Origin: Verrucomicrobiota bacterium
GTDB lineage: Bacteria > Verrucomicrobiota > Verrucomicrobiia > Opitutales > Opitutaceae
Assembly (NCBI GenBank): GCA_030832235.1
Contig: JAURJO010000171.1
Location: forward strand, 1-6,753
Length of the DNA stretch: 6,753 nt
Reading direction: 5' to 3'
Below the pieces are notes generated by a model. It did not search any database and had not been told where the DNA came from. It saw only the letters and a list, made by a program, of their open reading frames with translations. The position numbers were made by a program, and so were the translations under genes. Position 1 is the stretch's first letter, and each line of letters starts with the position of its first letter. Positions 1 through 5,568 of this stretch are shown in pieces.

Positions 1-1125
1 ACGTACGATTTCGGCTGGCCGGTGCCGGCGTTCACCGCCGAAGGCTGGTTCGGACTTGTGCTGGCGCCGGACCTGGAGCCGTTGCCCTGGGCGCCTTTGC
101 GCTGGGCGCTCTCGGCGCTTTTCGTCGGTCTGCTGGTCTGGGCCCATCTGCGCGCCGCGACCCTGCGCACGCCTGCTGCTTGGGCGGCGCTGGCGTTATC
201 GGTTCCCGTGCTGCTGGGGTACGGATTCCTCCAGGCGCGCGGCGCGATGCTCGGTACCAACGCCAGCTACGACGCGTACAAACTCTTCGCGGTATTTTTC
301 CCGGTGCTGCTGCCGGCCTGCTGCTGGTGGGTGACGTTGCGGCGCAGCCGGCGGCTCCACGAATGGCTGCTGGTGGCGGCGACGGCCGTCGTCGTGGTCG
401 CCGGCAACCTCGCCGCGGCGGGTTTCTTCATGGTGCGTCTCAGCCGTGCGCCTTTGCGGTTCGATCCGGAGGTCGTCGCGTTGCTGCGCGTCGAGGCGAT
501 GGAGGAGGTGCGTGGCGTGAACCTGCTGGTGCCCGACATGTGGACGCGCCTCTGGGCGCACGTCTTCCTGCTGCGCAAGGAGCAGTACTTCGCGACCCAC
601 ACTTATGAGGCGCGGCGCGACACTCCGTTGCGCGGCGACTGGAGTCTGGAAAGCGGAGTGGTCGGGGCTGCCCCGGAGTTCCCCGGATGGCAGCGGCTCT
701 CGCCACGCTTCACCCTGATCAGCGCCGCTGGTCCGCACGGGCTGCGGGTGATTCCCTCGGCCGGCTGGCACGGGCTGGAGCGGACACCGGACGGGAGTGA
801 ACAGTGGGAATGGACGGATCGCGCCGCGGGGCTGGAGATTGAGAATCCGCGCGGTGTACCGCTCGTGGTCCGGTTCAGCGGCGAGGCGCGCGGATTTGGC
901 GGCCGGGAGGTCGAGTTACTCGATCCCGCCGGTCTTCGCACGGGCGGCACCGTCAAATTGGGTGAGGAGCGTACCAAGTTCATTTTCGGGCCGGTCACGC
1001 TGCCGCCGGGCGCCTCGCGCTGGACCCTGCGCTCGCTCGAGCCGGCGGCGCGCGCCTCGGCGGCGGACCCGCGTCAGGTGGCGCTTTGCGTCTATCAGCT
1101 GCGCGTCGAGGTAGGTGGGAATTGA
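1..1125 (+). CDS. Polytopic membrane protein with C-terminal soluble domain, 5'-partial
   Basis: The frame is open from base 1, so the true start lies upstream; 374 codons are visible and the GTG at 22 is probably internal. The visible part begins with about four hydrophobic segments: roughly residues 32-50, 59-77, 93-112 and 121-145 counted from base 1. They are separated by short basic loops (RAATLR, RRSRR), typical of an inner-membrane protein. The last ~225 residues are hydrophilic and rich in short beta-like stretches, which suggests a periplasmic domain; the end (LVVRFSGEARGFGG to VYQLRVEV) resembles a beta-sandwich. I do not recognise a family with certainty. Its position before a sugar epimerase and a polyprenyl-phosphate glycosyltransferase fits a GT-C-type membrane glycosyltransferase that uses a lipid-linked sugar, but the N-terminal catalytic region of such an enzyme is outside the window. 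The stop is 34 bp before the ATG chosen for the next gene, which suggests co-transcription. Confidence 0.75.
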   Translation, partial: TYDFGWPVPAFTAEGWFGLVLAPDLEPLPWAPLRWALSALFVGLLVWAHLRAATLRTPAAWAALALSVPVLLGYGFLQARGAMLGTNASYDAYKLFAVFFPVLLPACCWWVTLRRSRRLHEWLLVAATAVVVVAGNLAAAGFFMVRLSRAPLRFDPEVVALLRVEAMEEVRGVNLLVPDMWTRLWAHVFLLRKEQYFATHTYEARRDTPLRGDWSLESGVVGAAPEFPGWQRLSPRFTLISAAGPHGLRVIPSAGWHGLERTPDGSEQWEWTDRAAGLEIENPRGVPLVVRFSGEARGFGGREVELLDPAGLRTGGTVKLGEERTKFIFGPVTLPPGASRWTLRSLEPAARASAADPRQVALCVYQLRVEVGGN

Positions 1126-1152
1126 CGCCACCACGGCGCGACGTGTTTTCTG

Positions 1153-1166
1153 CCCGCCGATGTCCG
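1153..1166 (+). repeat. 14-nt initiation-region repeat, copy 1
   Basis: CCCGCCGATGTCCG spans the ATG at 1160 of the epimerase gene. The identical 14 bases recur at 2240-2253 around the ATG at 2247 of the glycosyltransferase gene. The match covers 7 bases upstream of the ATG, the ATG itself and 4 bases after it, so both proteins begin Met-Ser. It supports these two ATGs as the real starts over the upstream GTG codons at 1115 and 2190. Confidence 0.6.
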
Positions 1167-2161
1167 CCCGCCCGAACCTCCGCCGCGTGTTCGCGGGCCG
1201 GCGTGTCCTGATCACGGGCGGTCTCGGTTTCATCGGCTCGAATCTGGCGCGTGCCCTCGTGGGCCTCGGGGCGCGCGTCTCGATCGTCGACAGCCTGGTG
1301 CCCGAGTACGGCGGGAACCGCCGCAACCTCGCGGGGATCGCCGCGCGCGTGAAGGTGCATGTCGCCGATGTGCGCGACTGGCCGCGGCTGCCGGACCTCG
1401 TGCGCGGGCAGGACTTTCTTTTCAACCTCGCGGGACAGACGAGCCACATGGACTCGATGGCGGACCCGCAGACCGACCTGGACATCAACTGCCGCGCGCA
1501 GCTGGCGATCCTCGAGGCCTGCCGGCTGCATAACCCGGGGATCCGGATCGTCTTTGCGAGCACACGGCAGATTTACGGCCGGCCCGATTACCTGCCGGTC
1601 GATGAGCGCCATCCCCTGCGGCCGGTGGACGTGAACGGGATCAACAAGATGGCGGGCGAGGCGTTCCACCTCCTGTACTCGAGGGTGCACGGGATCGCCG
1701 CGACGGCGTTGCGCCTCACCAACACGATCGGCCCGCGCATGCGCGTGAAGGACGCGCGCCAGACGTTCGTCGGCGTGTGGGTGCGTCGGCTGGTGGAGGG
1801 CGAGCCCTTCGAGGTCTGGGGTGGGGAGCAGTTGCGCGACTTCACTTATGTCGACGACGCCGTGGAGGCGTTCCTTTTGGCGGCGGCTAAACCGGAGGCG
1901 GTGGGCGAGGTCTTCAACCTCGGCGGACCCCCGCGGGTAACGCTGCAGCGCCTTGCCGAGCTCCTGGTGGAGATCAATCGCGGCGGATCCTTCGTCGTGC
2001 GCGAGTTTCCGGCCGACCGTCGGCGGATCGACATTGGGGATTACTTTGCGGACGGACGCCTGATTTCGCGACGGTTGGGCTGGAAGCCGCGGACCGACCT
2101 GCGCACCGCGCTGGAGCGGACGGTCGCCTATTACCGTCGCGAACTGCGGCACTACGTTTGA
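1160..2161 (+). CDS. NAD-dependent nucleotide-sugar epimerase/dehydratase (extended SDR)
   Basis: This is a cytoplasmic extended short-chain dehydrogenase of 333 residues, a normal length for UDP- or GDP-sugar epimerases and dehydratases. The N-terminal Rossmann motif TGGLGFIG lies at residues 19-26 (G20, G23, G26), with D44 at the end of strand 2 for the NAD ribose. ADVRD is at 69-73, NLAGQTSH at 89-96 and STRQIYG at 134-140. The LRLTNTIGPR and EQLRDFTYVDD blocks (about 184-193 and 223-233) and the FNLGG block at 252-256 are typical of the substrate half. The usual YxxxK active-site pair reads NGINK: K163 is present, but residue 159 is Asn where Tyr is expected. I believe a subgroup of these proteins shares VDVNGINK, but that is from memory. 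The exact sugar product cannot be told. I chose ATG 1160, which puts the Rossmann strand about 15 residues in; GTG 1115 would overlap the previous gene by 11 bp and add 15 residues with no family character. It probably supplies the donor for the following glycosyltransferase. Confidence 0.88.
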   Translation: MSARPNLRRVFAGRRVLITGGLGFIGSNLARALVGLGARVSIVDSLVPEYGGNRRNLAGIAARVKVHVADVRDWPRLPDLVRGQDFLFNLAGQTSHMDSMADPQTDLDINCRAQLAILEACRLHNPGIRIVFASTRQIYGRPDYLPVDERHPLRPVDVNGINKMAGEAFHLLYSRVHGIAATALRLTNTIGPRMRVKDARQTFVGVWVRRLVEGEPFEVWGGEQLRDFTYVDDAVEAFLLAAAKPEAVGEVFNLGGPPRVTLQRLAELLVEINRGGSFVVREFPADRRRIDIGDYFADGRLISRRLGWKPRTDLRTALERTVAYYRRELRHYV

Positions 2162-2246
2162 CGGGAGCAGCGGTTAATCCCGCCTGTCGGTGACGTTGGA
2201 AACAGGGTCTTGCCCCGTCACGGGGCTTGGGCGACTAATCCCGCCG
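2162..2246 (+). repeat. Spacer with 10-bp direct repeats around a 51-bp hairpin-forming insert
   Basis: TAATCCCGCC occurs at 2175-2184 and again at 2236-2245, the second copy ending one base before the ATG at 2247. The 51 bases between them (2185-2235) carry short inverted repeats: GTGACG at 2190-2195 with CGTCAC at 2216-2221, and GTCG at 2186-2189 with CGAC at 2232-2235 near the ends. This looks like a small insert with a target duplication, or a partial duplication of the initiation region, since 2175-2190 resembles 2236-2254 with three bases missing. I see no gene in it. Confidence 0.5.
2212..2226 (+). promoter_or_regulatory. Perfect 6-bp GC hairpin 20 nt before a start codon
   Basis: GCCCCG at 2212-2217 pairs perfectly with CGGGGC at 2221-2226 around a TCA loop. 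It is not followed by a T run (next bases TTGGGC), so it does not look like an intrinsic terminator. It ends 20 nt before the ATG at 2247. It would compete with two other weak pairings, 2190-2195 with 2216-2221 and 2202-2207 with 2213-2218 (one mismatch). A role in translation control of the glycosyltransferase is possible but unproven. Confidence 0.35.
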
Positions 2247-3197
2247 ATGTCCGGCCCCGCCCTGAGCTTCGTCATCCCCCTTTACCGCAGCGCCGAAACG
2301 ATCGGCGCGGTCGTGCGTGAAATTGAGGGATTCACCGTCGAGGGCGGGCACGAAATCATTTTGGTGCATGACGGCAGCGGGGAGGAGACGAGCCGCGCGG
2401 CCCGGGAGCTGGTGCGTGCGGCGCGGGTGCCGGTCACGCTGATCGAGCACGCGCGCAACTACGGCGAGCACAACGCCGTGCTCACCGGCTGGCGGCACGC
2501 GCGCGGCGCGCACATCGTGAACCTCGACGACGATGGGCAGAATCCGCCCGCCGAGGCGCTGCGCCTCTGGCAAGAAGCGAAGGCCTCCGGCCTGGATGTC
2601 GTCTACGGGCACTACGATGAGAAGCGCCACGAGGCGTGGCGGAATCTCGGCAGCTGGTTCACCAACCGGATGACCGACTGGGCCCTCGACAAGCCGGCGG
2701 GTTTCTACCTTTCCAGCTTCCGCTGCGTGAGCGCGTTCGTCGCGCGGCAGGTGGTCGGCTACGCGGGGCCTTATCCTTACATCGACGGCCTGATTCTGCA
2801 GGTCACGCAGCGCATCGGCTCGATCGCCGTGCGCCACGAGGAGCGTAAGGCGGGCGCCAGCACCTACACGTTGGGCAAACTCATCCGGCTCTGGCTCAGC
2901 GCGTGGGTGAACTTCTCGCTGCTGCCGCTGCGGATCGCGACGGTGCTCGGGCTGGTGGTCGCCGCAGCGGGCATGGTGGCGCTCGGTACGATCGCGTGGC
3001 TTTGGTACCGAGGCATCGGTCCGGAGTACGGCTGGGGTTGGACGATGTCCTGCATTCTCATTTTTTCCGGCACGCAGCTCGTGATGCTCGGCCTGATCGG
3101 TGAATATCTCGGCCGCATGTTCATCGCCGTGAACCAGCGGCCGCAGTCGGTCGTGCGCGAGGTCGTCGCCTCGGCCGACGCGGGGCGGGTCAGCTAG
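2247..3197 (+). CDS. Polyprenyl-phosphate glycosyltransferase, GT2 family (GtrB/DPM1-like)
   Basis: This is a 316-residue family-2 glycosyltransferase that would move a sugar from a nucleotide donor to undecaprenyl phosphate at the cytoplasmic face of the inner membrane. The GT-A domain opens with LSFVIPLY (residues 6-13) and has VHDGSGEET at 40-48 for nucleotide binding; the first Asp of the common DDGS is His41. RNYGEHNAVLTG is at 70-81 and DDDGQNPP at 94-101, the metal-binding block in the form typical of dolichol/bactoprenol-phosphate sugar synthases. RKAGASTY at 200-207 matches the acceptor-side R..G.S.Y motif. Two membrane helices follow at about 228-254 and 267-287. The tail GEYLGRMF...NQRP (285-299) is characteristic of GtrB/ArnC-type proteins. 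The ATG at 2247 is preferred because it places LSFVIPLY at the usual distance; GTG 2190 would add 19 residues encoded by the hairpin spacer. The sugar is unknown. The gene ends overlapping the convergent gene by 8 bp. Confidence 0.9.
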   Translation: MSGPALSFVIPLYRSAETIGAVVREIEGFTVEGGHEIILVHDGSGEETSRAARELVRAARVPVTLIEHARNYGEHNAVLTGWRHARGAHIVNLDDDGQNPPAEALRLWQEAKASGLDVVYGHYDEKRHEAWRNLGSWFTNRMTDWALDKPAGFYLSSFRCVSAFVARQVVGYAGPYPYIDGLILQVTQRIGSIAVRHEERKAGASTYTLGKLIRLWLSAWVNFSLLPLRIATVLGLVVAAAGMVALGTIAWLWYRGIGPEYGWGWTMSCILIFSGTQLVMLGLIGEYLGRMFIAVNQRPQSVVREVVASADAGRVS

Positions 3198-4179
3198 GAA
3201 ACATCGCGCGCCAGCGCGCGAATTCGCGGGCCATCCCTTCCGCCACGCCGCGCCTCGCCTCCGGCGGTGGCTCGCGGCGGAATCCCGCGAGATAGGCCAG
3301 CGAAGCGAAGACCACCCGGTACTCGCGCTCGCGCGGGCTGCCGAACGAGGAGCGAAGAAATTCCCGGCACCACGGACGCCACGCGTCGGCGGTGAGCTCG
3401 CGTTCCCAGCGTTGCGCGAGGCGGAAGGAGTTCTGCTCGTCGCGGGCCTTTCTGCCGGGCGACGAGCTCACGTGGTGCCGGACGACACTTTGCAGCGCCA
3501 CGACGTTCACGCGTCCGTTCGCGCGGGCGCGGTAGCCGAGGTCGATGTCCTCTCCGCCGTTGACATAGCCTTCGTCAAAGCCGCCGAGCTCCTGCCAGAG
3601 CGATCGCCGCAGGAGCACGCACGCACCGGTCACCGCTGCCACCGGACGGACTGGCTGAAGCAGCCGCGTGAGTCGTGCTGGCAGTTCCCGCGTGTGCACC
3701 GGCTTGGCCGCCGGGGTGATCTCAAGTCCGGCGTGGTCGATCTCACCCGTGCGGGCGTCGCGTTGCACGTTGCCCACCAGCCCCGTCCGGTCTCCAAGGC
3801 GCTCCAACGCCGCCAGCATGGGCTCCAGCCAGCCCGGGAGGAGAACGAGATCGTTGTTGAGCAGCGCGAGCACCTCGCCGCGGGCGAGGGCGACGGCGCG
3901 GTTGTTGGCGCCGGCGAAGCCGAGGTTGCGCTCGTTGAGCAGCACGCGGAACGGCGGGGCCTGCGTTTCGCGGGCGGTCCGGAGCCACTCGCGGGTGCCG
4001 TCGGTGCTGCCGTCGTCCACAAGGATGATCTCGTGCGAGACGTCCATCGGCAGAGTGGAGCGCAGGCTGTCCAGCATCGCGCGGGTGAGCGCGAGGCAAT
4101 TGAACAGCGGCACGACGATGCTCAACCGCGGCGCCGGGCCGGCTTGCTCGGAGGAAAAGTGGGACGGGGAGGACGGCAT
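3190..4179 (-). CDS. Family-2 glycosyltransferase, rhamnosyltransferase-like
   Basis: This is a 329-residue soluble GT-A glycosyltransferase without membrane helices, of the large COG1216 type that adds rhamnose or other sugars to surface glycans. LSIVVPLFN is at residues 19-27, DDGSTDGT at 55-62, and RNLGFAGANNRA at 84-95. The metal-binding LLNNDLVLLPGW lies at 106-117, with NND at 108-110 in place of DxD. The acceptor-side block GGFDEGYVNGGEDIDLGYR (199-217) contains the likely catalytic ED pair (210-211), and H235-H236 fit the conserved late His. The C-terminal ~90 residues are basic and specific to this protein. A GTG one codon upstream (4182) could also serve as start, but the adjacent ATG at 4179 is simpler. 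No Shine-Dalgarno is visible. It follows rmlA by 73 bp on the same strand, so a dTDP-deoxysugar donor is a reasonable guess but not shown. Its TGA overlaps the TAG region of the convergent gene. Confidence 0.9.
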   Translation of the reverse strand: MPSSPSHFSSEQAGPAPRLSIVVPLFNCLALTRAMLDSLRSTLPMDVSHEIILVDDGSTDGTREWLRTARETQAPPFRVLLNERNLGFAGANNRAVALARGEVLALLNNDLVLLPGWLEPMLAALERLGDRTGLVGNVQRDARTGEIDHAGLEITPAAKPVHTRELPARLTRLLQPVRPVAAVTGACVLLRRSLWQELGGFDEGYVNGGEDIDLGYRARANGRVNVVALQSVVRHHVSSSPGRKARDEQNSFRLAQRWERELTADAWRPWCREFLRSSFGSPREREYRVVFASLAYLAGFRREPPPEARRGVAEGMAREFARWRAMFPS

Positions 4180-4252
4180 CACCCGGGGCTTCGACAGCTT
4201 CCCCGCGAAACCGCCCGCCGCTCAATCCCTTATTCGCGCGCCGCTGCCGCGG

Positions 4253-5173
4253 TCACTTCTCGGAAGCGAGGCGGCGCAGGTAGGCGCCATAGGATGATTT
4301 TCCGAGGCGTGAGATGTTGGCCTCGAGCGCGGCGCGATCGATCCAGCCCTGGCGCCAGGCGATTTCCTCCAGGCACGCGATCTTCAGGCCCTGGCGGTTC
4401 TCGATGACCGAGACGAATTGCCCGGCCTCGAGGAGTGAGTCGTGGGTGCCGGTGTCGAGCCACGCGGTTCCGCGCCCCAGCACCTCGACGTGCAGTTTGC
4501 CGGCCTCGAGGTACAGGCGGTTGAGGTCGGTGATCTCCAACTCGCCGCGCTTCGACGGCTTCAGGCGCCGGGAGAACGCGACGACATCGGAATCGTAGTA
4601 ATAGATACCCGGGATGGCGTAGTTGGACTTCGGCTGGGCGGGTTTCTCCTCGAGGGAGAGCACGCGGCCGTCGGCCGCGAACTCCACCACGCCATAGCTC
4701 GTGGGATCCGACACGTGGTAGCCGAAGATGGTGGCGCCGGAGGTGCGCGCGGTGGCTCGCTCGAGTGACTTTACTAGATCGTGACCGTAGAAGAGGTTGT
4801 CGCCGAGCACGAGGGCGGCCGGCTCGTTTTTCAGGAAACCCACGTCCTCGGCGATGTGGAACGCCTGCGCGAGGCCGTCGGGGCTGGGTTGCTCCGCGTA
4901 GGAGAACTTCACGCCGAGATTGGCGCCGTCACCGAGCAGCTTCCGGAACAGCGGCAGGTCGGTAGGCGTGGAGATGATGAGGATCTCGCGGATCCCGGAG
5001 AGCATCAGCACCGACAGCGGGTAATAGACCATCGGCTTGTCGTACACCGGCATCAGCTGCTTCGAGACCGCGATGGTGAGCGGGTACAGCCGCGTGCCGG
5101 AGCCACCGGCGAGGATGATGCCCTTGCGGGCAGGCGAGAGGCGATGGGCTTTGGGCGATGGGTCAACGTTCAT
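4253..5173 (-). CDS. rmlA: Glucose-1-phosphate thymidylyltransferase RmlA
   Basis: RmlA (RfbA) joins dTTP and glucose-1-phosphate to give dTDP-glucose, the first step of the dTDP-rhamnose pathway in the cytoplasm. The signature LAGGSGTRL lies at residues 21-29 and SKQLMPVYDKPM at 37-48. EQPSPDGLAQA at 94-104, LGDNLFYG at 123-130, YGVVEF at 160-165, EEKP at 175-178 and WLDTGTHDSLLEA at 238-250 complete a normal family pattern. At 306 residues it is ~16 longer than usual, all at the N-terminus: family members typically start right at the KGIILAGG strand, here at residue 17. No ATG, GTG or TTG lies between residue 1 and that strand, and an in-frame stop sits at 5195-5197, so ATG 5173 is the only start. 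The extension is encoded largely by the heptamer repeat array at 5133-5162. The start overlaps the end of the S23 gene by 11 bp, implying translational coupling. Confidence 0.96.
   Translation of the reverse strand: MNVDPSPKAHRLSPARKGIILAGGSGTRLYPLTIAVSKQLMPVYDKPMVYYPLSVLMLSGIREILIISTPTDLPLFRKLLGDGANLGVKFSYAEQPSPDGLAQAFHIAEDVGFLKNEPAALVLGDNLFYGHDLVKSLERATARTSGATIFGYHVSDPTSYGVVEFAADGRVLSLEEKPAQPKSNYAIPGIYYYDSDVVAFSRRLKPSKRGELEITDLNRLYLEAGKLHVEVLGRGTAWLDTGTHDSLLEAGQFVSVIENRQGLKIACLEEIAWRQGWIDRAALEANISRLGKSSYGAYLRRLASEK
5133..5162 (+). repeat. Heptamer array A (GGCGATN), four tandem copies
   Basis: Four consecutive 7-bp units in the same phase start at 5133, 5140, 5147 and 5154: GGCGAGA, GGCGATG, GGCTTTG and GGCGATG, followed by GG. 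The array lies just past the stop codon of the S23 gene (TGA at 5165-5163 on the minus strand). It is read by rmlA as part of its unusual N-terminal extension, around residues 5-14. It is in inverted orientation to array B at 5520-5568. Confidence 0.8.
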
Positions 5174-5522
5174 AGGTTGCGGATCTGGCTTTGATCAGGG
5201 CGCCAAGGCGACGGCCGACGACGATTGCTTGCTGCTGAATACTGTGGACGCGTTCCGCGGGCAGAAGACCTACTTCCTGGGCGATTTCCAGCTGGGTCCG
5301 AAGTTCGGCCAAAGAGCCCTTGGCGATATAGAAGAAACGGACGGAATCGCGATCCGTGTCACGTTCGTCTCCTTCCGCGATGTTCGAGGGGACGCTCACT
5401 GCCGCGCGGCGTATCTGGTCGCGCAGTGCCGGGTCGCGCAGGCGGTCGGTCGCCTTGTAGGTCTCGACCGTGAGCGCCATCGCGTCTTTCCAGACCTGCA
5501 GATTTTGGAAGCCTGTTCCCAT
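5163..5522 (-). CDS. Four-helix-bundle protein of the S23 / 23S rRNA intervening-sequence family
   Basis: This small protein of 119 residues is a usual length for the S23 family (TIGR02436/PF05635). It starts with FQNLQVWKDAMAL..ETYKAT (residues 5-25), matching the F..L.VWK.A....Y opening helix. The core DQIRRAAVSVPSNIAEG spans 35-51 and FFYIAKGSLAELRTQL..A..VG spans 63-85; these are the family's hallmarks. No signal peptide or membrane helix is visible. The family was first seen inside 23S rRNA intervening sequences, and a relative (Avd) works as an oligomer with diversity-generating retroelement RNA; no reverse transcriptase or rRNA is present here. The biochemical role of stand-alone copies is unknown. 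The ATG at 5522 lies inside the first heptamer of array B, and an in-frame TAG six bases upstream excludes a longer form. The gene starts 26 bp after rmlB and ends overlapping rmlA by 11 bp. Confidence 0.92.
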   Translation of the reverse strand: MGTGFQNLQVWKDAMALTVETYKATDRLRDPALRDQIRRAAVSVPSNIAEGDERDTDRDSVRFFYIAKGSLAELRTQLEIAQEVGLLPAERVHSIQQQAIVVGRRLGALIKARSATYER

Positions 5523-5568
5523 CGCCTATCGCCGATCGCCCATCGCCATCACCCTTTAGCCCCTAGCC
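5520..5568 (+). repeat. Heptamer array B, seven tandem units inverted relative to array A
   Basis: Four NATCGCC units start at 5520, 5527, 5534 and 5541 (N = C, T, G, C). They are followed in the same 7-bp phase by diverged units at 5548 (ATCACCC), 5555 (TTTAGCC) and 5562 (CCTAGCC). On the minus strand these read GGCGATN and GGCTANN. The array contains the S23 start codon at one end. At the other it encodes the last six residues and stop of RmlB (RLGAKG), so it bridges both genes. Confidence 0.8.

Larger units (their letters stand above)
5133..5568 (-). mobile_element. Candidate S23 cassette bounded by inverted heptamer arrays
   Basis: A 436-bp unit comprises array A, the S23 gene and array B. 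Bases 5133-5162 and the reverse complement of 5518-5547 agree at 24 of 30 positions without gaps, with the axis at 5340. By hand count, two 60-nt stretches in the S23 gene (5221-5280, 5281-5340) are about 55-57% GC, against about 72% for a 60-nt stretch of rmlA (4441-4500). The unit separates two genes that are normally adjacent in rml operons, and both neighbours have non-standard ends at the junctions. No transposase is encoded, so the name is an inference; it could be mobilised in trans or be an old insertion. Confidence 0.5.

Noticed and set aside
1115..1159. Upstream GTG start for the epimerase gene
   Set aside because: The extra 15 residues lack family similarity and overlap the previous gene, while the ATG at 1160 gives a standard N-terminus; the GTG cannot be excluded completely.
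995..2152. 385-codon open frame on the minus strand opposite the epimerase gene
   Set aside because: It is antisense to a gene with clear SDR motifs; its translation is low-complexity Arg/Pro/His-rich with no recognisable domain, as expected for GC-rich shadow frames.
2212..2226. Hairpin as a Rho-independent terminator between the epimerase and glycosyltransferase genes
   Set aside because: The stem is only 6 bp and is followed by TTGGGC instead of a T run; it is better viewed as a possible leader structure.
2366..2392. His in place of the first Asp in the DDGS motif of the polyprenyl-phosphate glycosyltransferase as an inactivating change
   Set aside because: That position varies in this family (Asp or Asn are both seen), and the key Asp42 and the DDDGQ block are intact, so loss of activity is not indicated.
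3412..4407. 331-codon plus-strand open frame
   Set aside because: It lies opposite the minus-strand glycosyltransferase and the rmlA end, both with strong motifs; its composition is Arg/Ala/Gly-rich without domain character.
5133..5568. Heptamer arrays as a CRISPR or a diversity-generating retroelement
   Set aside because: The units are 7 bp and contiguous with no spacers, so this is not CRISPR. S23 is related to Avd, but there is no reverse transcriptase or template/variable repeat in the window.
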